Below are positions 21,215 to 31,852 of a stretch of DNA of 64,000 nt, piece by piece (within the stretch, counting starts at the first letter, position 1; every line of letters starts with the position of its first letter). The notes below the pieces were generated by a model. The model saw only the letters and a program-made list of their open reading frames with translations. It had not been told where the DNA came from and made no database searches. The DNA comes from Rhizaria sp. SCN 62-66 (taxonomy: Eukaryota; Rhizaria, unplaced), in NCBI GenBank assembly GCA_001724265.1, contig MEDY01000052.1:62001-126000 (forward strand). Reading direction: 5' to 3'. The translations under genes and the position numbers were made by a program.

Positions 21215-22369
21215 ATCAGCTGACCACCGTGTTTTAGCTCTTTTTGCACATTTTGCATCGCCTCTGGCGGTCGCTGCTCATACTTTAACACAACCCACGC
21301 TCGCAAACGTGTGTTCTGTATGTGAAGCTGCCTTGTTAGCGCCTCTGTTGCGCCTCGTTACGTTAGTAAACTCGCTTATTACAGCCCACGAACATTCAAA
21401 ATTAAAACAAACAAAATACTTTATTCCAGACCGACAGATAAAGTCATCGATACACAACAAAAGTAAGACTTGAAGCGAATAGTGTTTGATATGGGTGCTT
21501 TGTATTGTTTGTAGAAAAGTAATATCACGGGGACATCCATTTATAGTATAATAGAATAGAACGCACGTCGCGATTATAAACAAAAAGAGAGAGCCAGACG
21601 TGTCCTCACTCGTCGCGCAATCAGCAAAGAAACTAAACAGCTGCTGCGGCAACAAAAGCTTGGCTGGCAAATAAATCACCTCGGCGGCGGTGGATGCAAA
21701 CGGCACCTGCACCGGCTGAGGGGTGGGACTATTGGATAGGAGAGGCCTCGGATCGCTCGCGCCCCCCTCACGCGCACGAGTCACACGACACCAGTCAACG
21801 GGGACTGAGAGAAGATGCTGCGTATGCGTCAGGAAGACGAGAGCAGAGGCGGCGGCACAGTGAGTCCGTCACTGCGCCGCGGGGCCTGTGAAAATAAAAC
21901 TGGCTATATAGGTCTATGATACCAAAGCACATGTTGTGTCAGAAATAGAATCGGAGAAGAAACGAGAGAGGTCGAGGCAGGTGAGAGGAGGATTCGAGCA
22001 AGGCAGGCGGAGAAGATGCGAGGTTCAGGGTGCATCAAGGCAGAAATTGGCCATGGTGCGGTTGCGGAGGGGGATTATAGTATTAAAGAAAGTAGTAGTG
22101 CTCACTCAGAGTTTGTTCAACATTTGAGACATATAGCGAAGGCCGTAGCCCTGCCATTCCAGGAAAAAAGTGTCATCACGAGCAACCCTCGCAAAAGTAA
22201 CCAACTGGTCCCTATGGATTCCCATGAGGAGACTCACATAGAGATCGGTGGAAGACAAAAGCTTGTCAAGGCGTAAAAGATAGAGAGTGGACGTACCAGG
22301 TTGCCCGATAATGTAGATGGGCGCAACATAAGAAGAGGGAGGAGGGCAGACGAGAGATCGGCAACCAAC
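21215..22369. other. Intergenic region with one coding-like open stretch of unknown status
   Basis: Between the RPA3-like stop and the stop of the small membrane protein gene on the minus strand. On the minus strand, 22369-22106 stays open for 87 codons in the same frame after that gene's TAA, and reads as plausible protein (for example VAPIYIIGQPGTSTLYLLRL). It contains a GTACG donor-like site near 22293. I see no start or acceptor that turns it into a gene. The remainder shows nothing recognisable. Confidence 0.35.
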
Positions 22370-22894
22370 TTAGTCGGAGCCGATGTACTCGACGAACTCG
22401 GGCACCTCCTGGAGAAGCTGGCGGAGGTCGGGGTCAGCGATGCCGGCGAGGCGGTCGCCGGGAGTAGCGACAGCGACGGGCGCAGCAGCGACAGGGGTGA
22501 TTTTGGCGACTATTGGAAGCGAGAGAGAGGAGCAGAGGGTGATTAGAAAGAGAGCGGCGTGAGCGACGGTTCGTGGGGGCAGGGATCTGCGCGGGCAAAC
22601 AAAGAGGCATATGAGGCGCAAGATGTCAAAAGTATAGACGTACTCGCAGCGTCCTTCTTACCCTTACCGATGAAGTAAGAGATAAGGCCGGTGTAAAGGC
22701 CGATGACGCCAATGACCTCCTGTGAAAGCGAAAAAACAAAACGGGCGGGGTGGTCTCGGTGAGCTCCAGAGCTTGGGTGATCGAGGGATGATCGAAAAGG
22801 GTCTATACAGCGCGCACGCGAAAGTGCGGAAAGAAATACGTACCTGCTGAGCAGAGGTGTAAGCGCCCAGAATGCGGGTCGACAAAGCGGACAT
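22370..22894 (-). CDS. Small single-pass membrane protein, function unknown
   Basis: Three short exons: 22894-22844, 22719-22644 and 22509-22370, in phases 0 and 1, with donors CAG|GTACGT and GCGA|GTACGT and acceptors TTTCACAG and CCAATAG. Together they encode 88 residues ending in TAA. The N-terminus (MSALSTRILGAYTSAQQ) leads into one hydrophobic segment (VIGVIGLYTGLISYFIG, about residues 19-36), a basic GKGKKD, a Pro/Val/Ala linker and an acidic tail ending in EYIGSD. Size, a single helix after an uncharged amphipathic start, and the basic flank recall accessory subunits of mitochondrial membrane complexes, such as small ATP-synthase subunits. No family is recognised with confidence. The consistent splice signals and frame make the gene itself credible. 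Confidence 0.7.
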
Positions 22895-24026
22895 CACGGG
22901 AATGTGTTTGTGAGGCTACAACGAAGACTGAAACTTGGCCCCAGGTCACCACCCAAAGCCCAGCCCCACCCAGCCTCCCACTAAGAGGGCCGGGTACTTA
23001 GTCCCACGGTCACCAAGCGGCTCACAGTCTATCCTTCTTGTGGGCGGTCATAAACAAGAAGAAATCACAGGCTAGAAACAATCCTTTGTGATTAAAGTTA
23101 GCTTGCCGACGTTGTGCTACTGCAACACATATTAATATATGTTGAATTCCTTTGGAACGCTGAAATTGTTCTAGATCTATCTCTGTGACCGGTCGTGTCA
23201 TGAGACCTGGCTCGAGGATCTCTCGGATATGCGGAGTGTCTTCATGCTCTATATGTAAATGGTTTTTGTATGCTATAGATTAATTTGCGAACTATTATTT
23301 GTTTAAATTTCACACGTCCTAGCAATTGTTGTAGCTCATGATTCTGATGATGAATCAAGGGCCCTAACGGTTACAATCGCTTGTAGCAACGATATCTGGA
23401 GTAGGTTTTGCTTGATCAAACTATTCAATGGTTGTGCAGATACTAATCGCTGTGAACTGTGTTGAGATTCTATAATTTCCTAATTGCGTTTGCTTTGCGC
23501 TCCGACGGCTGTTTAAGGTGATTCACACCCAGGATGTGTCGTCTTATCATAAGAGTTATATCATAGCCAGAGCGTGATTAATTATTTTGCGCTATTTTTA
23601 ATTAAGCAAGGCAACATTCTCTGCGATATCAACAGTTATTTGGTGACTGATGTAGTCATAGTCTTGCAACAGTGCCTTCACGACAACATGACTAACCCAT
23701 GAAATTGGGTTGATCTGGCACTAAATGTGGTTACGAGTGTGAATTAATCATATTTTGTTAATCAGAGTGGAATAGAATATACAATATCACAAGTCCATAG
23801 ACAAAAGACGTGTTTGGAAGGTAGATTGAAATGATTTTGATCCAAATTGATTTCTATTTTTTTCCGGTCCTCGGTCGCACTCGTTCTCCCGCGCCGCCGC
23901 AGAGTCGTTGGCGATGAGATGGCGAAACAAAAGTGCGAATTCCTGTGTCAACACTCCGTTAACAGCACTGAGCTTGATTGTTCTAGAACATCCACAGAGG
24001 GACATTGATACTTGCTTAATTCACAC
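22895..24026. other. Divergent intergenic region, no gene seen
   Basis: About 1.1 kb of AT-rich DNA containing the promoters of the small membrane protein and the ALADIN-like gene. There are several short AT-rich palindromes, such as TTAATATATG near 23130. No coding or RNA gene is recognised. Confidence 0.5.
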
Positions 24027-27000
24027 ATGTACGGTGTCGGAACCAAGCTGCAGCAGTCTGTGCTCGGCCACGCTGTGGTGCCTCAGGGCCCCGCGCCCCA
24101 AGCCCCGCTTGGCGAGGTCACGCTGGGTGAGATCGACTACACTCTCGTCACCATGACACCCCACGAGCGCACTGACGTCGCTTCACGCTTTGGCGCCTCC
24201 AAGGTACGCTCTACCTCATATCATTCTTTCATATCCTTTCGTTTGTCGTCGAAATAACAATGCCCACTATTTATATTTCACTTTGCCACCGCCACCGTTA
24301 CCCGTACTCACACACAATGTTTACAACTTGCCTGTTATGCTCTTAATCACTGTTAGCTCTACGCTCCCGCCCGCGTGCCCGCCGCGTCTGCGCGCCGCCC
24401 CACTTCTCGCTCCATCCTCCTGCGCGCTCCCCCCGCACTCACCTGGGCCCCGTCCCCGTTCTCCACCGCCGCATCCTGGCTCTCCGCGCTTTCCGCGCGC
24501 GCCGCCGCGGCCCCGCTTGCGCGCTTTCTCTCCGGCGCCTCCGCGCCCGTCCCCGCGCTGCCAGCGCCGCGCATGACCAACGGCGCCGCTCCTCCCGCCT
24601 TTGCCCTCCACCCCGCATTGCCCACGTACGCAGTCGCGCAGCCCGACGGCGCAATCGCGCTCTGCGCCATCTCGGAACTCGAGCTCGCGAGTCCCACCGG
24701 CTCCAGCGGCGGTTCCGGCATGCCTGGCGCCCCGCTGGCCGTGTTGAGCCACGAGTTGCACGGCGCCGCGGTCCGCGCGCTGGCCTTCTCGCCCGCCGGC
24801 GGCTGCCTTCTCGCCGCCGCCTGCGACGCCGGTGTCGCGCTCTGGTCCGTGCCCCCGCTGCCCCTCGCGCGACCCGCTGCGGGCTCCGCGTCGGCCGCGG
24901 CGGCGGCTTTGGCCGGGGGCGCGAAGGGCGCGGGTCGCCGCGGCGCGGTGGCGGGGGCGCGCGTGCCGCTCTCCGCGCTGTCGCCCACTCTTAAGACCCC
25001 CGGGAAGCTCTTTGGCGCGCGCGCCGCTGCGGCAATGTTTGTCGCGTCTCCGGCTGGCGCTGCGCTGGTCGAAGCCGCCGGCGCCGGTGCACTGCTTTCT
25101 CACAACTCTGCGAACGGCAACAGCAATGCGTTGACTGTGGGCGGCGGAGGTATCGGTAACGGCGCTGCTGTGCAGAACGCCAACATCGGCACAGGTGTTG
25201 CGCCGAGCCCGCTGCCCACCCTTATCTGGCTGCCACACCCCGACTACACCAGCCATAGCAGCAGCTCCGCCTCTGCGTCCGACTCGAGCCCGCCGCAGTC
25301 GCATTCGCAAGGCTCGCGTCCGTCCGCTGCCGCCGTGGCCGCCGCCGCCACGGGCGCGAGCCTGTCTTTCTCCCCCTGCGGCTCGTACCTCTGCGTCGTC
25401 ACCGGCGCCGCGCGCGTTGGCCCCGGCGCTGCGGCCACGGTCAGTGACGGTGAGCTCGAAGGCCGCGTCGCAGTGTACGACGTCGCTCAGGCCGTGCGCT
25501 ACGCGGCCGCCTGCGCGCGCGACGACGCCAACACCGCCGCCGCCGCAGCAGCTAATGCAAACGCCGTTTCTTCGTTATCTTTGTCGACGTCTTCCTTAGG
25601 CGGTGCGAAGAGTGGGTCGCTCGTGGGTTCGCTCGCCGCTGCGGCCCAGAGCGCGCTCAATTCCCTTTTGGCGCCGCCTGCGCTAACCCACACCGCGCCC
25701 GGCGCTCTGTCGGCCGAAGTGCCCGAGACCTCGTCGAGCTCCGCCGTGGCGAGCGGGCTCGTGTTCACGCGGAGCTACCGCGGCGGCGTTGCGGGCGCGT
25801 GGTGGTCGCCGCGTGGGTCGAAACTGCTCGTCGCGCCCGCCGCCACTGTCACCACCGCGACCGCCACCGCGCCCGCTGCGACCGCCGTGAGCAACAAGCA
25901 CCGCGATGGCAGCACCGGAAACGATGTGACGACTGTGGGCTCGTCGGGCGGGTATTTTGAGGTTCTGGCCACGGAGGACTGGTCCGGCGCGGCGTTCGCG
26001 ACCTGGAACGGCCTGCCCCTGCGTGCCGCTGCCTGGGCGCGCGACGACGCGACCGTGCTTCTGGCCGCCACGATGTCCTCTCAGATCCACGCTCTCACCG
26101 TCGCTGCGGCGTTGCCGACCGAGGACGCAGACGGGCCCTTCGCGGGGTCATCCGCCGCTGCGGCGGCGGCCGCTGCGGGCGCCGGCGCTGGCCGCGTCCG
26201 CCGCCGCGGCGCCACGACCCTGGCCGGCGCCGCCGCCCGCGCGGGCGGAGGCATCTTCGTCGGCGGACAGGCCCCCGTTCTGCTCTCCCGCGCGCAGTCG
26301 CAACAACACCAGCAGCAGATCGCGGCGCTGGGCGCGGCGCCCGGAGGCGTGCTCGCCCGGCTCCCGCTCGTAGGGTCGCTTGCCGCGGCCGTCGCAGGCG
26401 TCTCCGCCGCGCTCGCGGGCGCCACCGCACGTTTCGCGGTGTCGTCGTCGCTGTTCCTCGATCTCGCCGACGCCGCCGTCTCAGGCCCCGGGGTGAGTAA
26501 CGGTACCGGCACGCTCGCGGGGCTGTGCGTCGGCGGTCTGGCGTGGAGCCCCTGCTCCGAGCGCCTCTGCGTGACGCTCGCAGCGCCCCCGCGTGGGGCT
26601 CGCGTCGTCAACGCCCCGCTCCGCGCGACAACGTTTGCTGACGTCATCGCGCCCGCGGCCGATGCCACCGCCGCCGCGAGCGTTGCCGCCGCGACTGGGA
26701 ATGACGTGGAGGGGCTGTGCGGACTGGCCGCGCTGTTCCACACGCCGGCCTCGTCCCCCGCCGCGGCCGCCGGTGGAGGTGGCGGCGCCGGCTCCGGCGC
26801 GGGCGCGGGGCGGCCCATCTTGTTGGGACTGCTGCGCGGCCCGTCGCCGCTCGCCGTCGCCGCGTGGCGCCGCCGCTGCGGTCAGCGCTCCGGCTCTGGC
26901 CCCTCTTGCCCCGCTGGCTTCACTGACGCTGGCGCTGGAGCTGGCCACGCGACTGCGACTCCCGGCGGTCGCAACGTGCGCTGGGGTTCCTCTCTCGGCA

Positions 27001-27611
27001 ACAACAACAACGATGGTGACGACGAGGAGGAAGAAGAGGAGGACGAGGGCGGTGTATTCACGTCCGGACTCGCCAGTGCTCTCTACGGCACCTCGACTCC
27101 CGCGCCCGGGGCTGCTCGCCGCGCCGCTGCATCGGTCTCCACGGTCAAGAAACGCCCTGCGACAGCCGCGCTCCATAACGTCAACGATATCGACGAGATC
27201 GGCGACCACCGTGGCTTCGGGGCCGCCTCGCCGCAATCCGCCGCCAAGCGCGCCCGCGCAGCCGCCTCTGGTGCTGCGGCTGCGGCTGGCGGCATCGCCA
27301 CACCGGCGCGCTTCGGTTCCCCCGCCCACCACGCCGGCGCTGCTGGTGTCACGGGTACCATGGGTGCCGGCGCTCTGGTCGAGGCTGATGCGGACGCCGC
27401 GCTGCCGCTGCCCGCGGGCAACCGCCCTGTGCGGACCCTTTTCCACAGTGCTTTTGCTGGCGGCGCGCTGCTGGCGACGCTCTGGGCCGACGGTGCGATC
27501 ACATTCACGCCGCTGTATTACGCGCGCACCGCAGCTGCGGCCGCCGAGGGCACGGGCAGGGCCACGGCGCGTGCGCTGCTGGCGGCCGCACCGGAGGATT
27601 ACCTCTATTGA
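24027..27611 (+). CDS. ALADIN-like WD40 nucleoporin with large low-complexity insertions
   Basis: Exons 24027-24203 and 24357-27611 (phase 0; donor AAG|GTACGC) encode 1143 residues ending in TGA. WD40-like blades are visible: AVRALAFSPAGGCLLAAACD..VALW, LSFSPCGSYLCVVTGAA, RGGVAGAWWSPRGSKLLV and LRAAAWARDDATVLLAA. The RGGVAGAWWSPRGSKLL blade and a C-terminal GALLATLWADGAITFTPLYY segment resemble ALADIN (AAAS), a scaffold nucleoporin anchored through NDC1. Human ALADIN is 546 residues. The excess here is Ala/Ser/Gly/Asn insertions between blades, including an acidic run near 27010-27050. If correct, it works in the nuclear pore complex. Another divergent WD40 protein is the main alternative. 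A basic KKRPATAAL segment near residue 990 could be a nuclear localisation signal. Confidence 0.62.
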
Positions 27612-28065
27612 GTGAGTGAACACAAACGCATGCACACTCTTGTGTGACAACTAATTTGGCTGGAACTTAGTCTCTACACTTCGAGGCCGGCCCACTTGCA
27701 GGAGTATCAAATGTTGATGTTTCAGTTATATGGCAAATTTATCTCTAGCTCACATTGCGTTACGTTTCATCTTAAAACAATAAATTATTCTTTGATGCAA
27801 CACACCGACGGCTGGTCCGTACCTGCCTCAAAATGACATAATCGTAGTTTGTTATAATAAGTATCTTTGTATGTATTATTATCATTACATGTAAAATAAA
27901 CAAGAACAATCACTTGATATAGTACGTATTGCTTTTGCTTTCCGTCCACCACAACTCTTAACCAAACCAAACCACAAAACTACTGTTTGACACCGTCAAT
28001 TCAACTTACCCGCAGCGCGTTATATAACCACAATCAGCGCTGTAGATGCAGTCCACACGGCTCAC
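27612..28065. other. Convergent intergenic region, no gene seen
   Basis: AT-rich spacer carrying the 3' ends of the ALADIN-like gene and eRF3. Nothing further is recognised. Confidence 0.5.
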
Positions 28066-29496
28066 TTAGGTGGGCTTGAGACGGATGATCTTGCCGACGC
28101 CGATGGTCTTGTTCTTATCACGCAGCGTGAAGCGGCCGAGCGAAGGGAAATCCGCAAACTTCTCGAGCGCAGTGTGGTCGTCAAGCTCCAGACGGACGAT
28201 GCCGATGGAGCCGACCTTGAGGAACGGGGGGTGCTCCTTGGCGACAGCGCCCTTGCGGTCGAGCTCCTGCACCAGCGCGCGGACCTTGACCTCGACGGTG
28301 GCCGAGTGCACGTGCATGACGCAGGTGAAGCCGTTGGTGACGACGGGGATCTGGGGGTTGAGGTCAGTGATCATGATCTGCGCCTCGATCATGTTAGAGC
28401 GGTAGCCGGGCTTAGTGGCCGGGCAGAGCACGTGGCCCGAGCCAATCTCGTCCTCTTCGATGCCCTTGACGTCGATGATGACGTTGGAGCCGGCGGGGGC
28501 GACGGTGACGGGCAAGTCGTTGCACGTGATATTGACGATCGACACCTTCTTGGCCGTGGGGACGACGATGAGCGAGTCCGTCGCGTTGAGGATACCGGAC
28601 TCAACCTTGCCGATAAGCGACACGACACCCTTGTCCTTGTAGCGGGCAGAGATGGTCACGCGGAGCGGGGAACCAGTGGGACGCGAGATGGGCGGCATGT
28701 CGTCGAGCGCCTGGAAGAATGTGGGACCCTGGTACCAGGCACTCGCGTCAGACTTGAACGCGTCCTTGACGTTGGCGCCTGTGAGCGCGGAGACGGGGAT
28801 GAACTGGTACTCGGACGAGGAGAAGTTGTACGACTTGAGGGCCTTGGTGAGCTTCTTGGCGATGTCGTCGTAGCGCTCCTGCGACCAGTTGACGGAAGGA
28901 TCATCCATCTTGTTGATGAGCACGAACAGGCGCTGCACGCCCATGGTCTTGATAAGCATCATGTGCTCGAGCGTCTGACCGCCCTTCTCGAAGCCGGCCT
29001 CGAACTCACCCTTGCGGGCGGAGATGACGAGGCAGCCGACGTCGGACTGCGACGCACCAGCGATCATCGAGGGAACATACGCGTTGTGGCCGGGGGCGTC
29101 GAGAAGCGTGTAGCGCTTCTTCTCGGTCTCGAAACCGGCCTTGCCGCACTCGACGGTCTTACCACGCGCGCGCTCCTCATCGGACGTGTCGAGAATGTAG
29201 GCGAGATACCACGACTCACCCTTCTTCTCGCGCGCCTCCTTCTGGTAGCGCTCGACGGTGCGCTTGTCGACCTGGCCCGTAGTGAGCAGGATCTGGCCGG
29301 ACATACTCGACTTACCGGCGTCGACGTGGCCGATGAAGACGATGTTGACGTGCTCGCGCTTGTCGTTGACGTCGGAGGGCGACATCGGGGAGAGCGGGGA
29401 GCCGGAGTCCTCAGGCGCGGACGCGGCGGTCGTCACCTCGGCGGCCGTCGCCTCGGGCACGGCGAGCTCGATCTTGTCCTCAGCTGGAGCAGACAT
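28066..29496 (-). CDS. Eukaryotic peptide chain release factor GTP-binding subunit eRF3
   Basis: Single exon, 476 residues, ending in TAA; the ATG at 29496 follows ATGGTTTAG. The EF1A-like GTPase core begins near residue 50: G1 GHVDAGKSS, the switch region DTSDEERARGKTVECG typical of eRF3, G3 DAPGH and G4 NKMD. The stretch GESWYLAYILD and the ISARKGEFEAGFE..GQT.EH pattern separate eRF3 from EF1A and HBS1. Two beta-barrel domains follow. eRF3 hydrolyses GTP on the ribosome with eRF1 to release the finished peptide. The N-terminal extension is only about 48 residues and Ala/Glu/Ser-rich, far shorter than the prion-like or PABP-binding tails of yeast or animals. Stop-codon choice is decided by eRF1, not eRF3, so this gene would not need to change if UAG is sense. 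Confidence 0.95.
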   Translation of the reverse strand: MSAPAEDKIELAVPEATAAEVTTAASAPEDSGSPLSPMSPSDVNDKREHVNIVFIGHVDAGKSSMSGQILLTTGQVDKRTVERYQKEAREKKGESWYLAYILDTSDEERARGKTVECGKAGFETEKKRYTLLDAPGHNAYVPSMIAGASQSDVGCLVISARKGEFEAGFEKGGQTLEHMMLIKTMGVQRLFVLINKMDDPSVNWSQERYDDIAKKLTKALKSYNFSSSEYQFIPVSALTGANVKDAFKSDASAWYQGPTFFQALDDMPPISRPTGSPLRVTISARYKDKGVVSLIGKVESGILNATDSLIVVPTAKKVSIVNITCNDLPVTVAPAGSNVIIDVKGIEEDEIGSGHVLCPATKPGYRSNMIEAQIMITDLNPQIPVVTNGFTCVMHVHSATVEVKVRALVQELDRKGAVAKEHPPFLKVGSIGIVRLELDDHTALEKFADFPSLGRFTLRDKNKTIGVGKIIRLKPT

Positions 29497-29945
29497 CTAA
29501 ACCATCAAAGAGATTCGCGGAAGGAAGGTGCGTTCAAAATGTGAGTCAAACAGTGTGTAAATCGCTGCTAGTGGGCGGCAAGCCAGGCTGGCGAGGAAGA
29601 CTCGAATGGTGTGGGAAGCAGGGTTCGCAACTCGCTCTTAGCAGGAGCTAAAGCCTCCAAAACAGCATTCCAATAAATAATTCCAACATGACACACGATA
29701 TTTTGAGGTGAACCACGCCTTGTAATTCCTCTTTGTCGGCACAAAGGGCACAAACAAGAGCTCAAGATCAACATGCGTGTTTGTTTTTTTAAGGTGTGCG
29801 GTGGTGTGGCTCGACTCGGACCTAAAAAATCATTTTCGACCACAATCAGTTTTGGAATAACACAGAGATCAACCAGTCGTTGGGTGGCCGACTTTGTCGA
29901 CCTTGTTTGTACGCGATCCTTCCACCGGTAAAGATCTAGTGCACA
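29497..29945. other. Divergent promoter region, no gene seen
   Basis: Lies between eRF3 and the proteasome gene starts. No RNA gene or conserved motif is recognised. A pyrimidine-rich stretch near 29780 precedes the proteasome gene. Confidence 0.5.
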
Positions 29946-31290
29946 ATGCAGCCTACCCCTGACGTCGATGTTTTTAGCGCCCTTGCCGAGGAGCGCGGTG
30001 GCTTTGAGTTTGACAACTGCAAGCGGTACGTTGACCGTCTGGGTTTGAGAGACCCAAGACCTCCCACATTCGCATAGATCTGCCCTGCATGCGACCCAGG
30101 AAGCCCTGAGCATTCTGCTATAGACTTTGTTTAGATATATACAACCTTGTAGTTTTGTCTTGCGTTGCTTATTCTTTCAGGAGATGCGGTCTTTCCTTCC
30201 ATCTTGCCGTCTTGCTTACTCGCGATTAGACTATCTCTTGTCCCCACTCCTGCTCCCTCACTTCTTGCTCACTCTTTATCATCCCTATCGTCACTCGCAC
30301 GCTCACAACACATCTTATAATATACTTCACGACAACTGCTATCTTTTTCCGCGTACAGCAATGCATTCCTGACCAAGATGGGCGCGACTATGCCGAACGC
30401 GAAGAAGACTGGTACCACGATCGCAGGTGTCATCTACAAGGGCGGCGTCGTTCTCGGCGCCGACACGCGTGCTACTTCCGGCTCCATTGTCTGCGACAAA
30501 AACTGCGAGAAGATCCACCACATTTCCAAGCTTATCTGGTGCTGCGGCGCCGGTACCTCTGCCGACACCGAGAACACGACGAACCTCATCTCGTCGCAGC
30601 TCGAGCTGCTGCGCCTCACCACTGGCGAGGAGCCCCGCGTGGTGACTGCGATGACCCGTCTCAAGCAGTACCTGTTCAAGTACCAGGGCCACGTCTCGGC
30701 CGCGCTCGTGCTGGGCGGCATCGACGCCACGGGGTCGTATCTCTACACTGTGCACCCCCATGGCTCCGTTGACCAGCTGCCCTTCGCCACCATGGGCTCC
30801 GGTTCGCTCGCCGCGATGGCCATCTTTGAGGCCGGCTACAAGGATGATCTCACCGAGGCTGAGGCGATCGAGCTCTGCGCGGACGCCATCCAGGCCGGTG
30901 TCATGAACGACCTCGGCTCCGGCTCCAACGTCGACATTTGCGTAATCTCCAAGGAGTCCAAGGTACGATCTATTATCCTTAGCAAGACAGGACAGCAGGC
31001 TTGCCTCCAGTCCGTTCTCAATCGTCTTTTTGCTTTGATTGACTCGCATTTTCTCCCCGCCTCTTATTTCATTATCTGTTTGCATCACCTCACATTGCTA
31101 TCCATTTTGTTACACTTCATAGACTGCGAAGGTTATGCGCTCGTACCGCCAGCCTATCCCGCACATCCCCCGCACGCACACCGGCTACGCATTCCCCCGC
31201 GGCACGACCGCTATTCTGGCCGAAGCGCAGCGCAAGTTCAAGGAGGACGTCGTCGTCGCCCCCGCTGCAGCCACTGCCATGTCTGACTAA
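29946..31290 (+). CDS. PSMB7: 20S proteasome subunit beta-2 (trypsin-like activity)
   Basis: Exons 29946-30025, 30359-30962 and 31123-31290 (phases 2 and 0; donors GTACGT and GTACGA) encode 283 residues ending in TAA. The propeptide contains [14 protein letters not shown], close to the conserved animal/fungal beta-2 propeptide. Processing at KTG|TTIAGV would expose Thr46 as the catalytic nucleophile. Downstream [30 protein letters not shown] and [10 protein letters not shown] follow the beta-2 pattern, and [10 protein letters not shown] sits near the C-terminus. The C-terminal extension after the third splice junction would form the arm that clasps neighbouring beta-3. Acts in the catalytic inner ring, cutting after basic residues. 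Length and motif order are standard. Confidence 0.95.
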
Positions 31291-31852
31291 GCCTATATGA
31301 CTTAAGCACGCACGCACACACCCACACACAGCCTCGATCGGCTACACTTGAGATACGAGGTGAAATCGGCGTAAGGTGTGCGTTGGCAGGCTGGTATAAG
31401 ATAATTCAATCGTATTACACTAGGATTCATTGCAAGACGGGCGCAGCGAAGACATTACAAACATGAAAACAAATAACATAGACATCGCTGAGTGTGGCGT
31501 AACAAAACTGTCAACAAAAGCACACTTATAACAGTCGCGTTTCCTCAACAAAAACACAAAAACATTTACAAAATACACTAAAAATTTCAACATCAAACCC
31601 GTAGACTTCGTTGATTCTAAGATACTTTGTATATTTTCGTACCGAGAGTTTAACCATGCAACAACTATAGACCGCCATCACAAACGAGGATATAAACCTC
31701 TGGCCCGACCCTACATTTGATATTGTAGGGTTTATTTAATATAATCGTGAGTTCATACCGTGAACCAGCACTTCAATAGTCGCAGACAGAGCGTCTTTGT
31801 CTTGTTTACGAGAACGTAGACGTATTGTTTCACACTGTGTGCAGTGTTTTGC
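31291..31852. other. Convergent intergenic region, no gene seen
   Basis: AT-rich spacer with the 3' ends of the proteasome gene and EMC1. It contains an imperfect inverted repeat TACATTTGATATTGTAGGG near 31711. Function unknown. Confidence 0.45.

Noticed and set aside
24321-27650. Arg/Gly-rich open frames antisense to the ALADIN-like gene
   Set aside because: Composition artefacts of GC-rich codons; no recognisable fold or start context.
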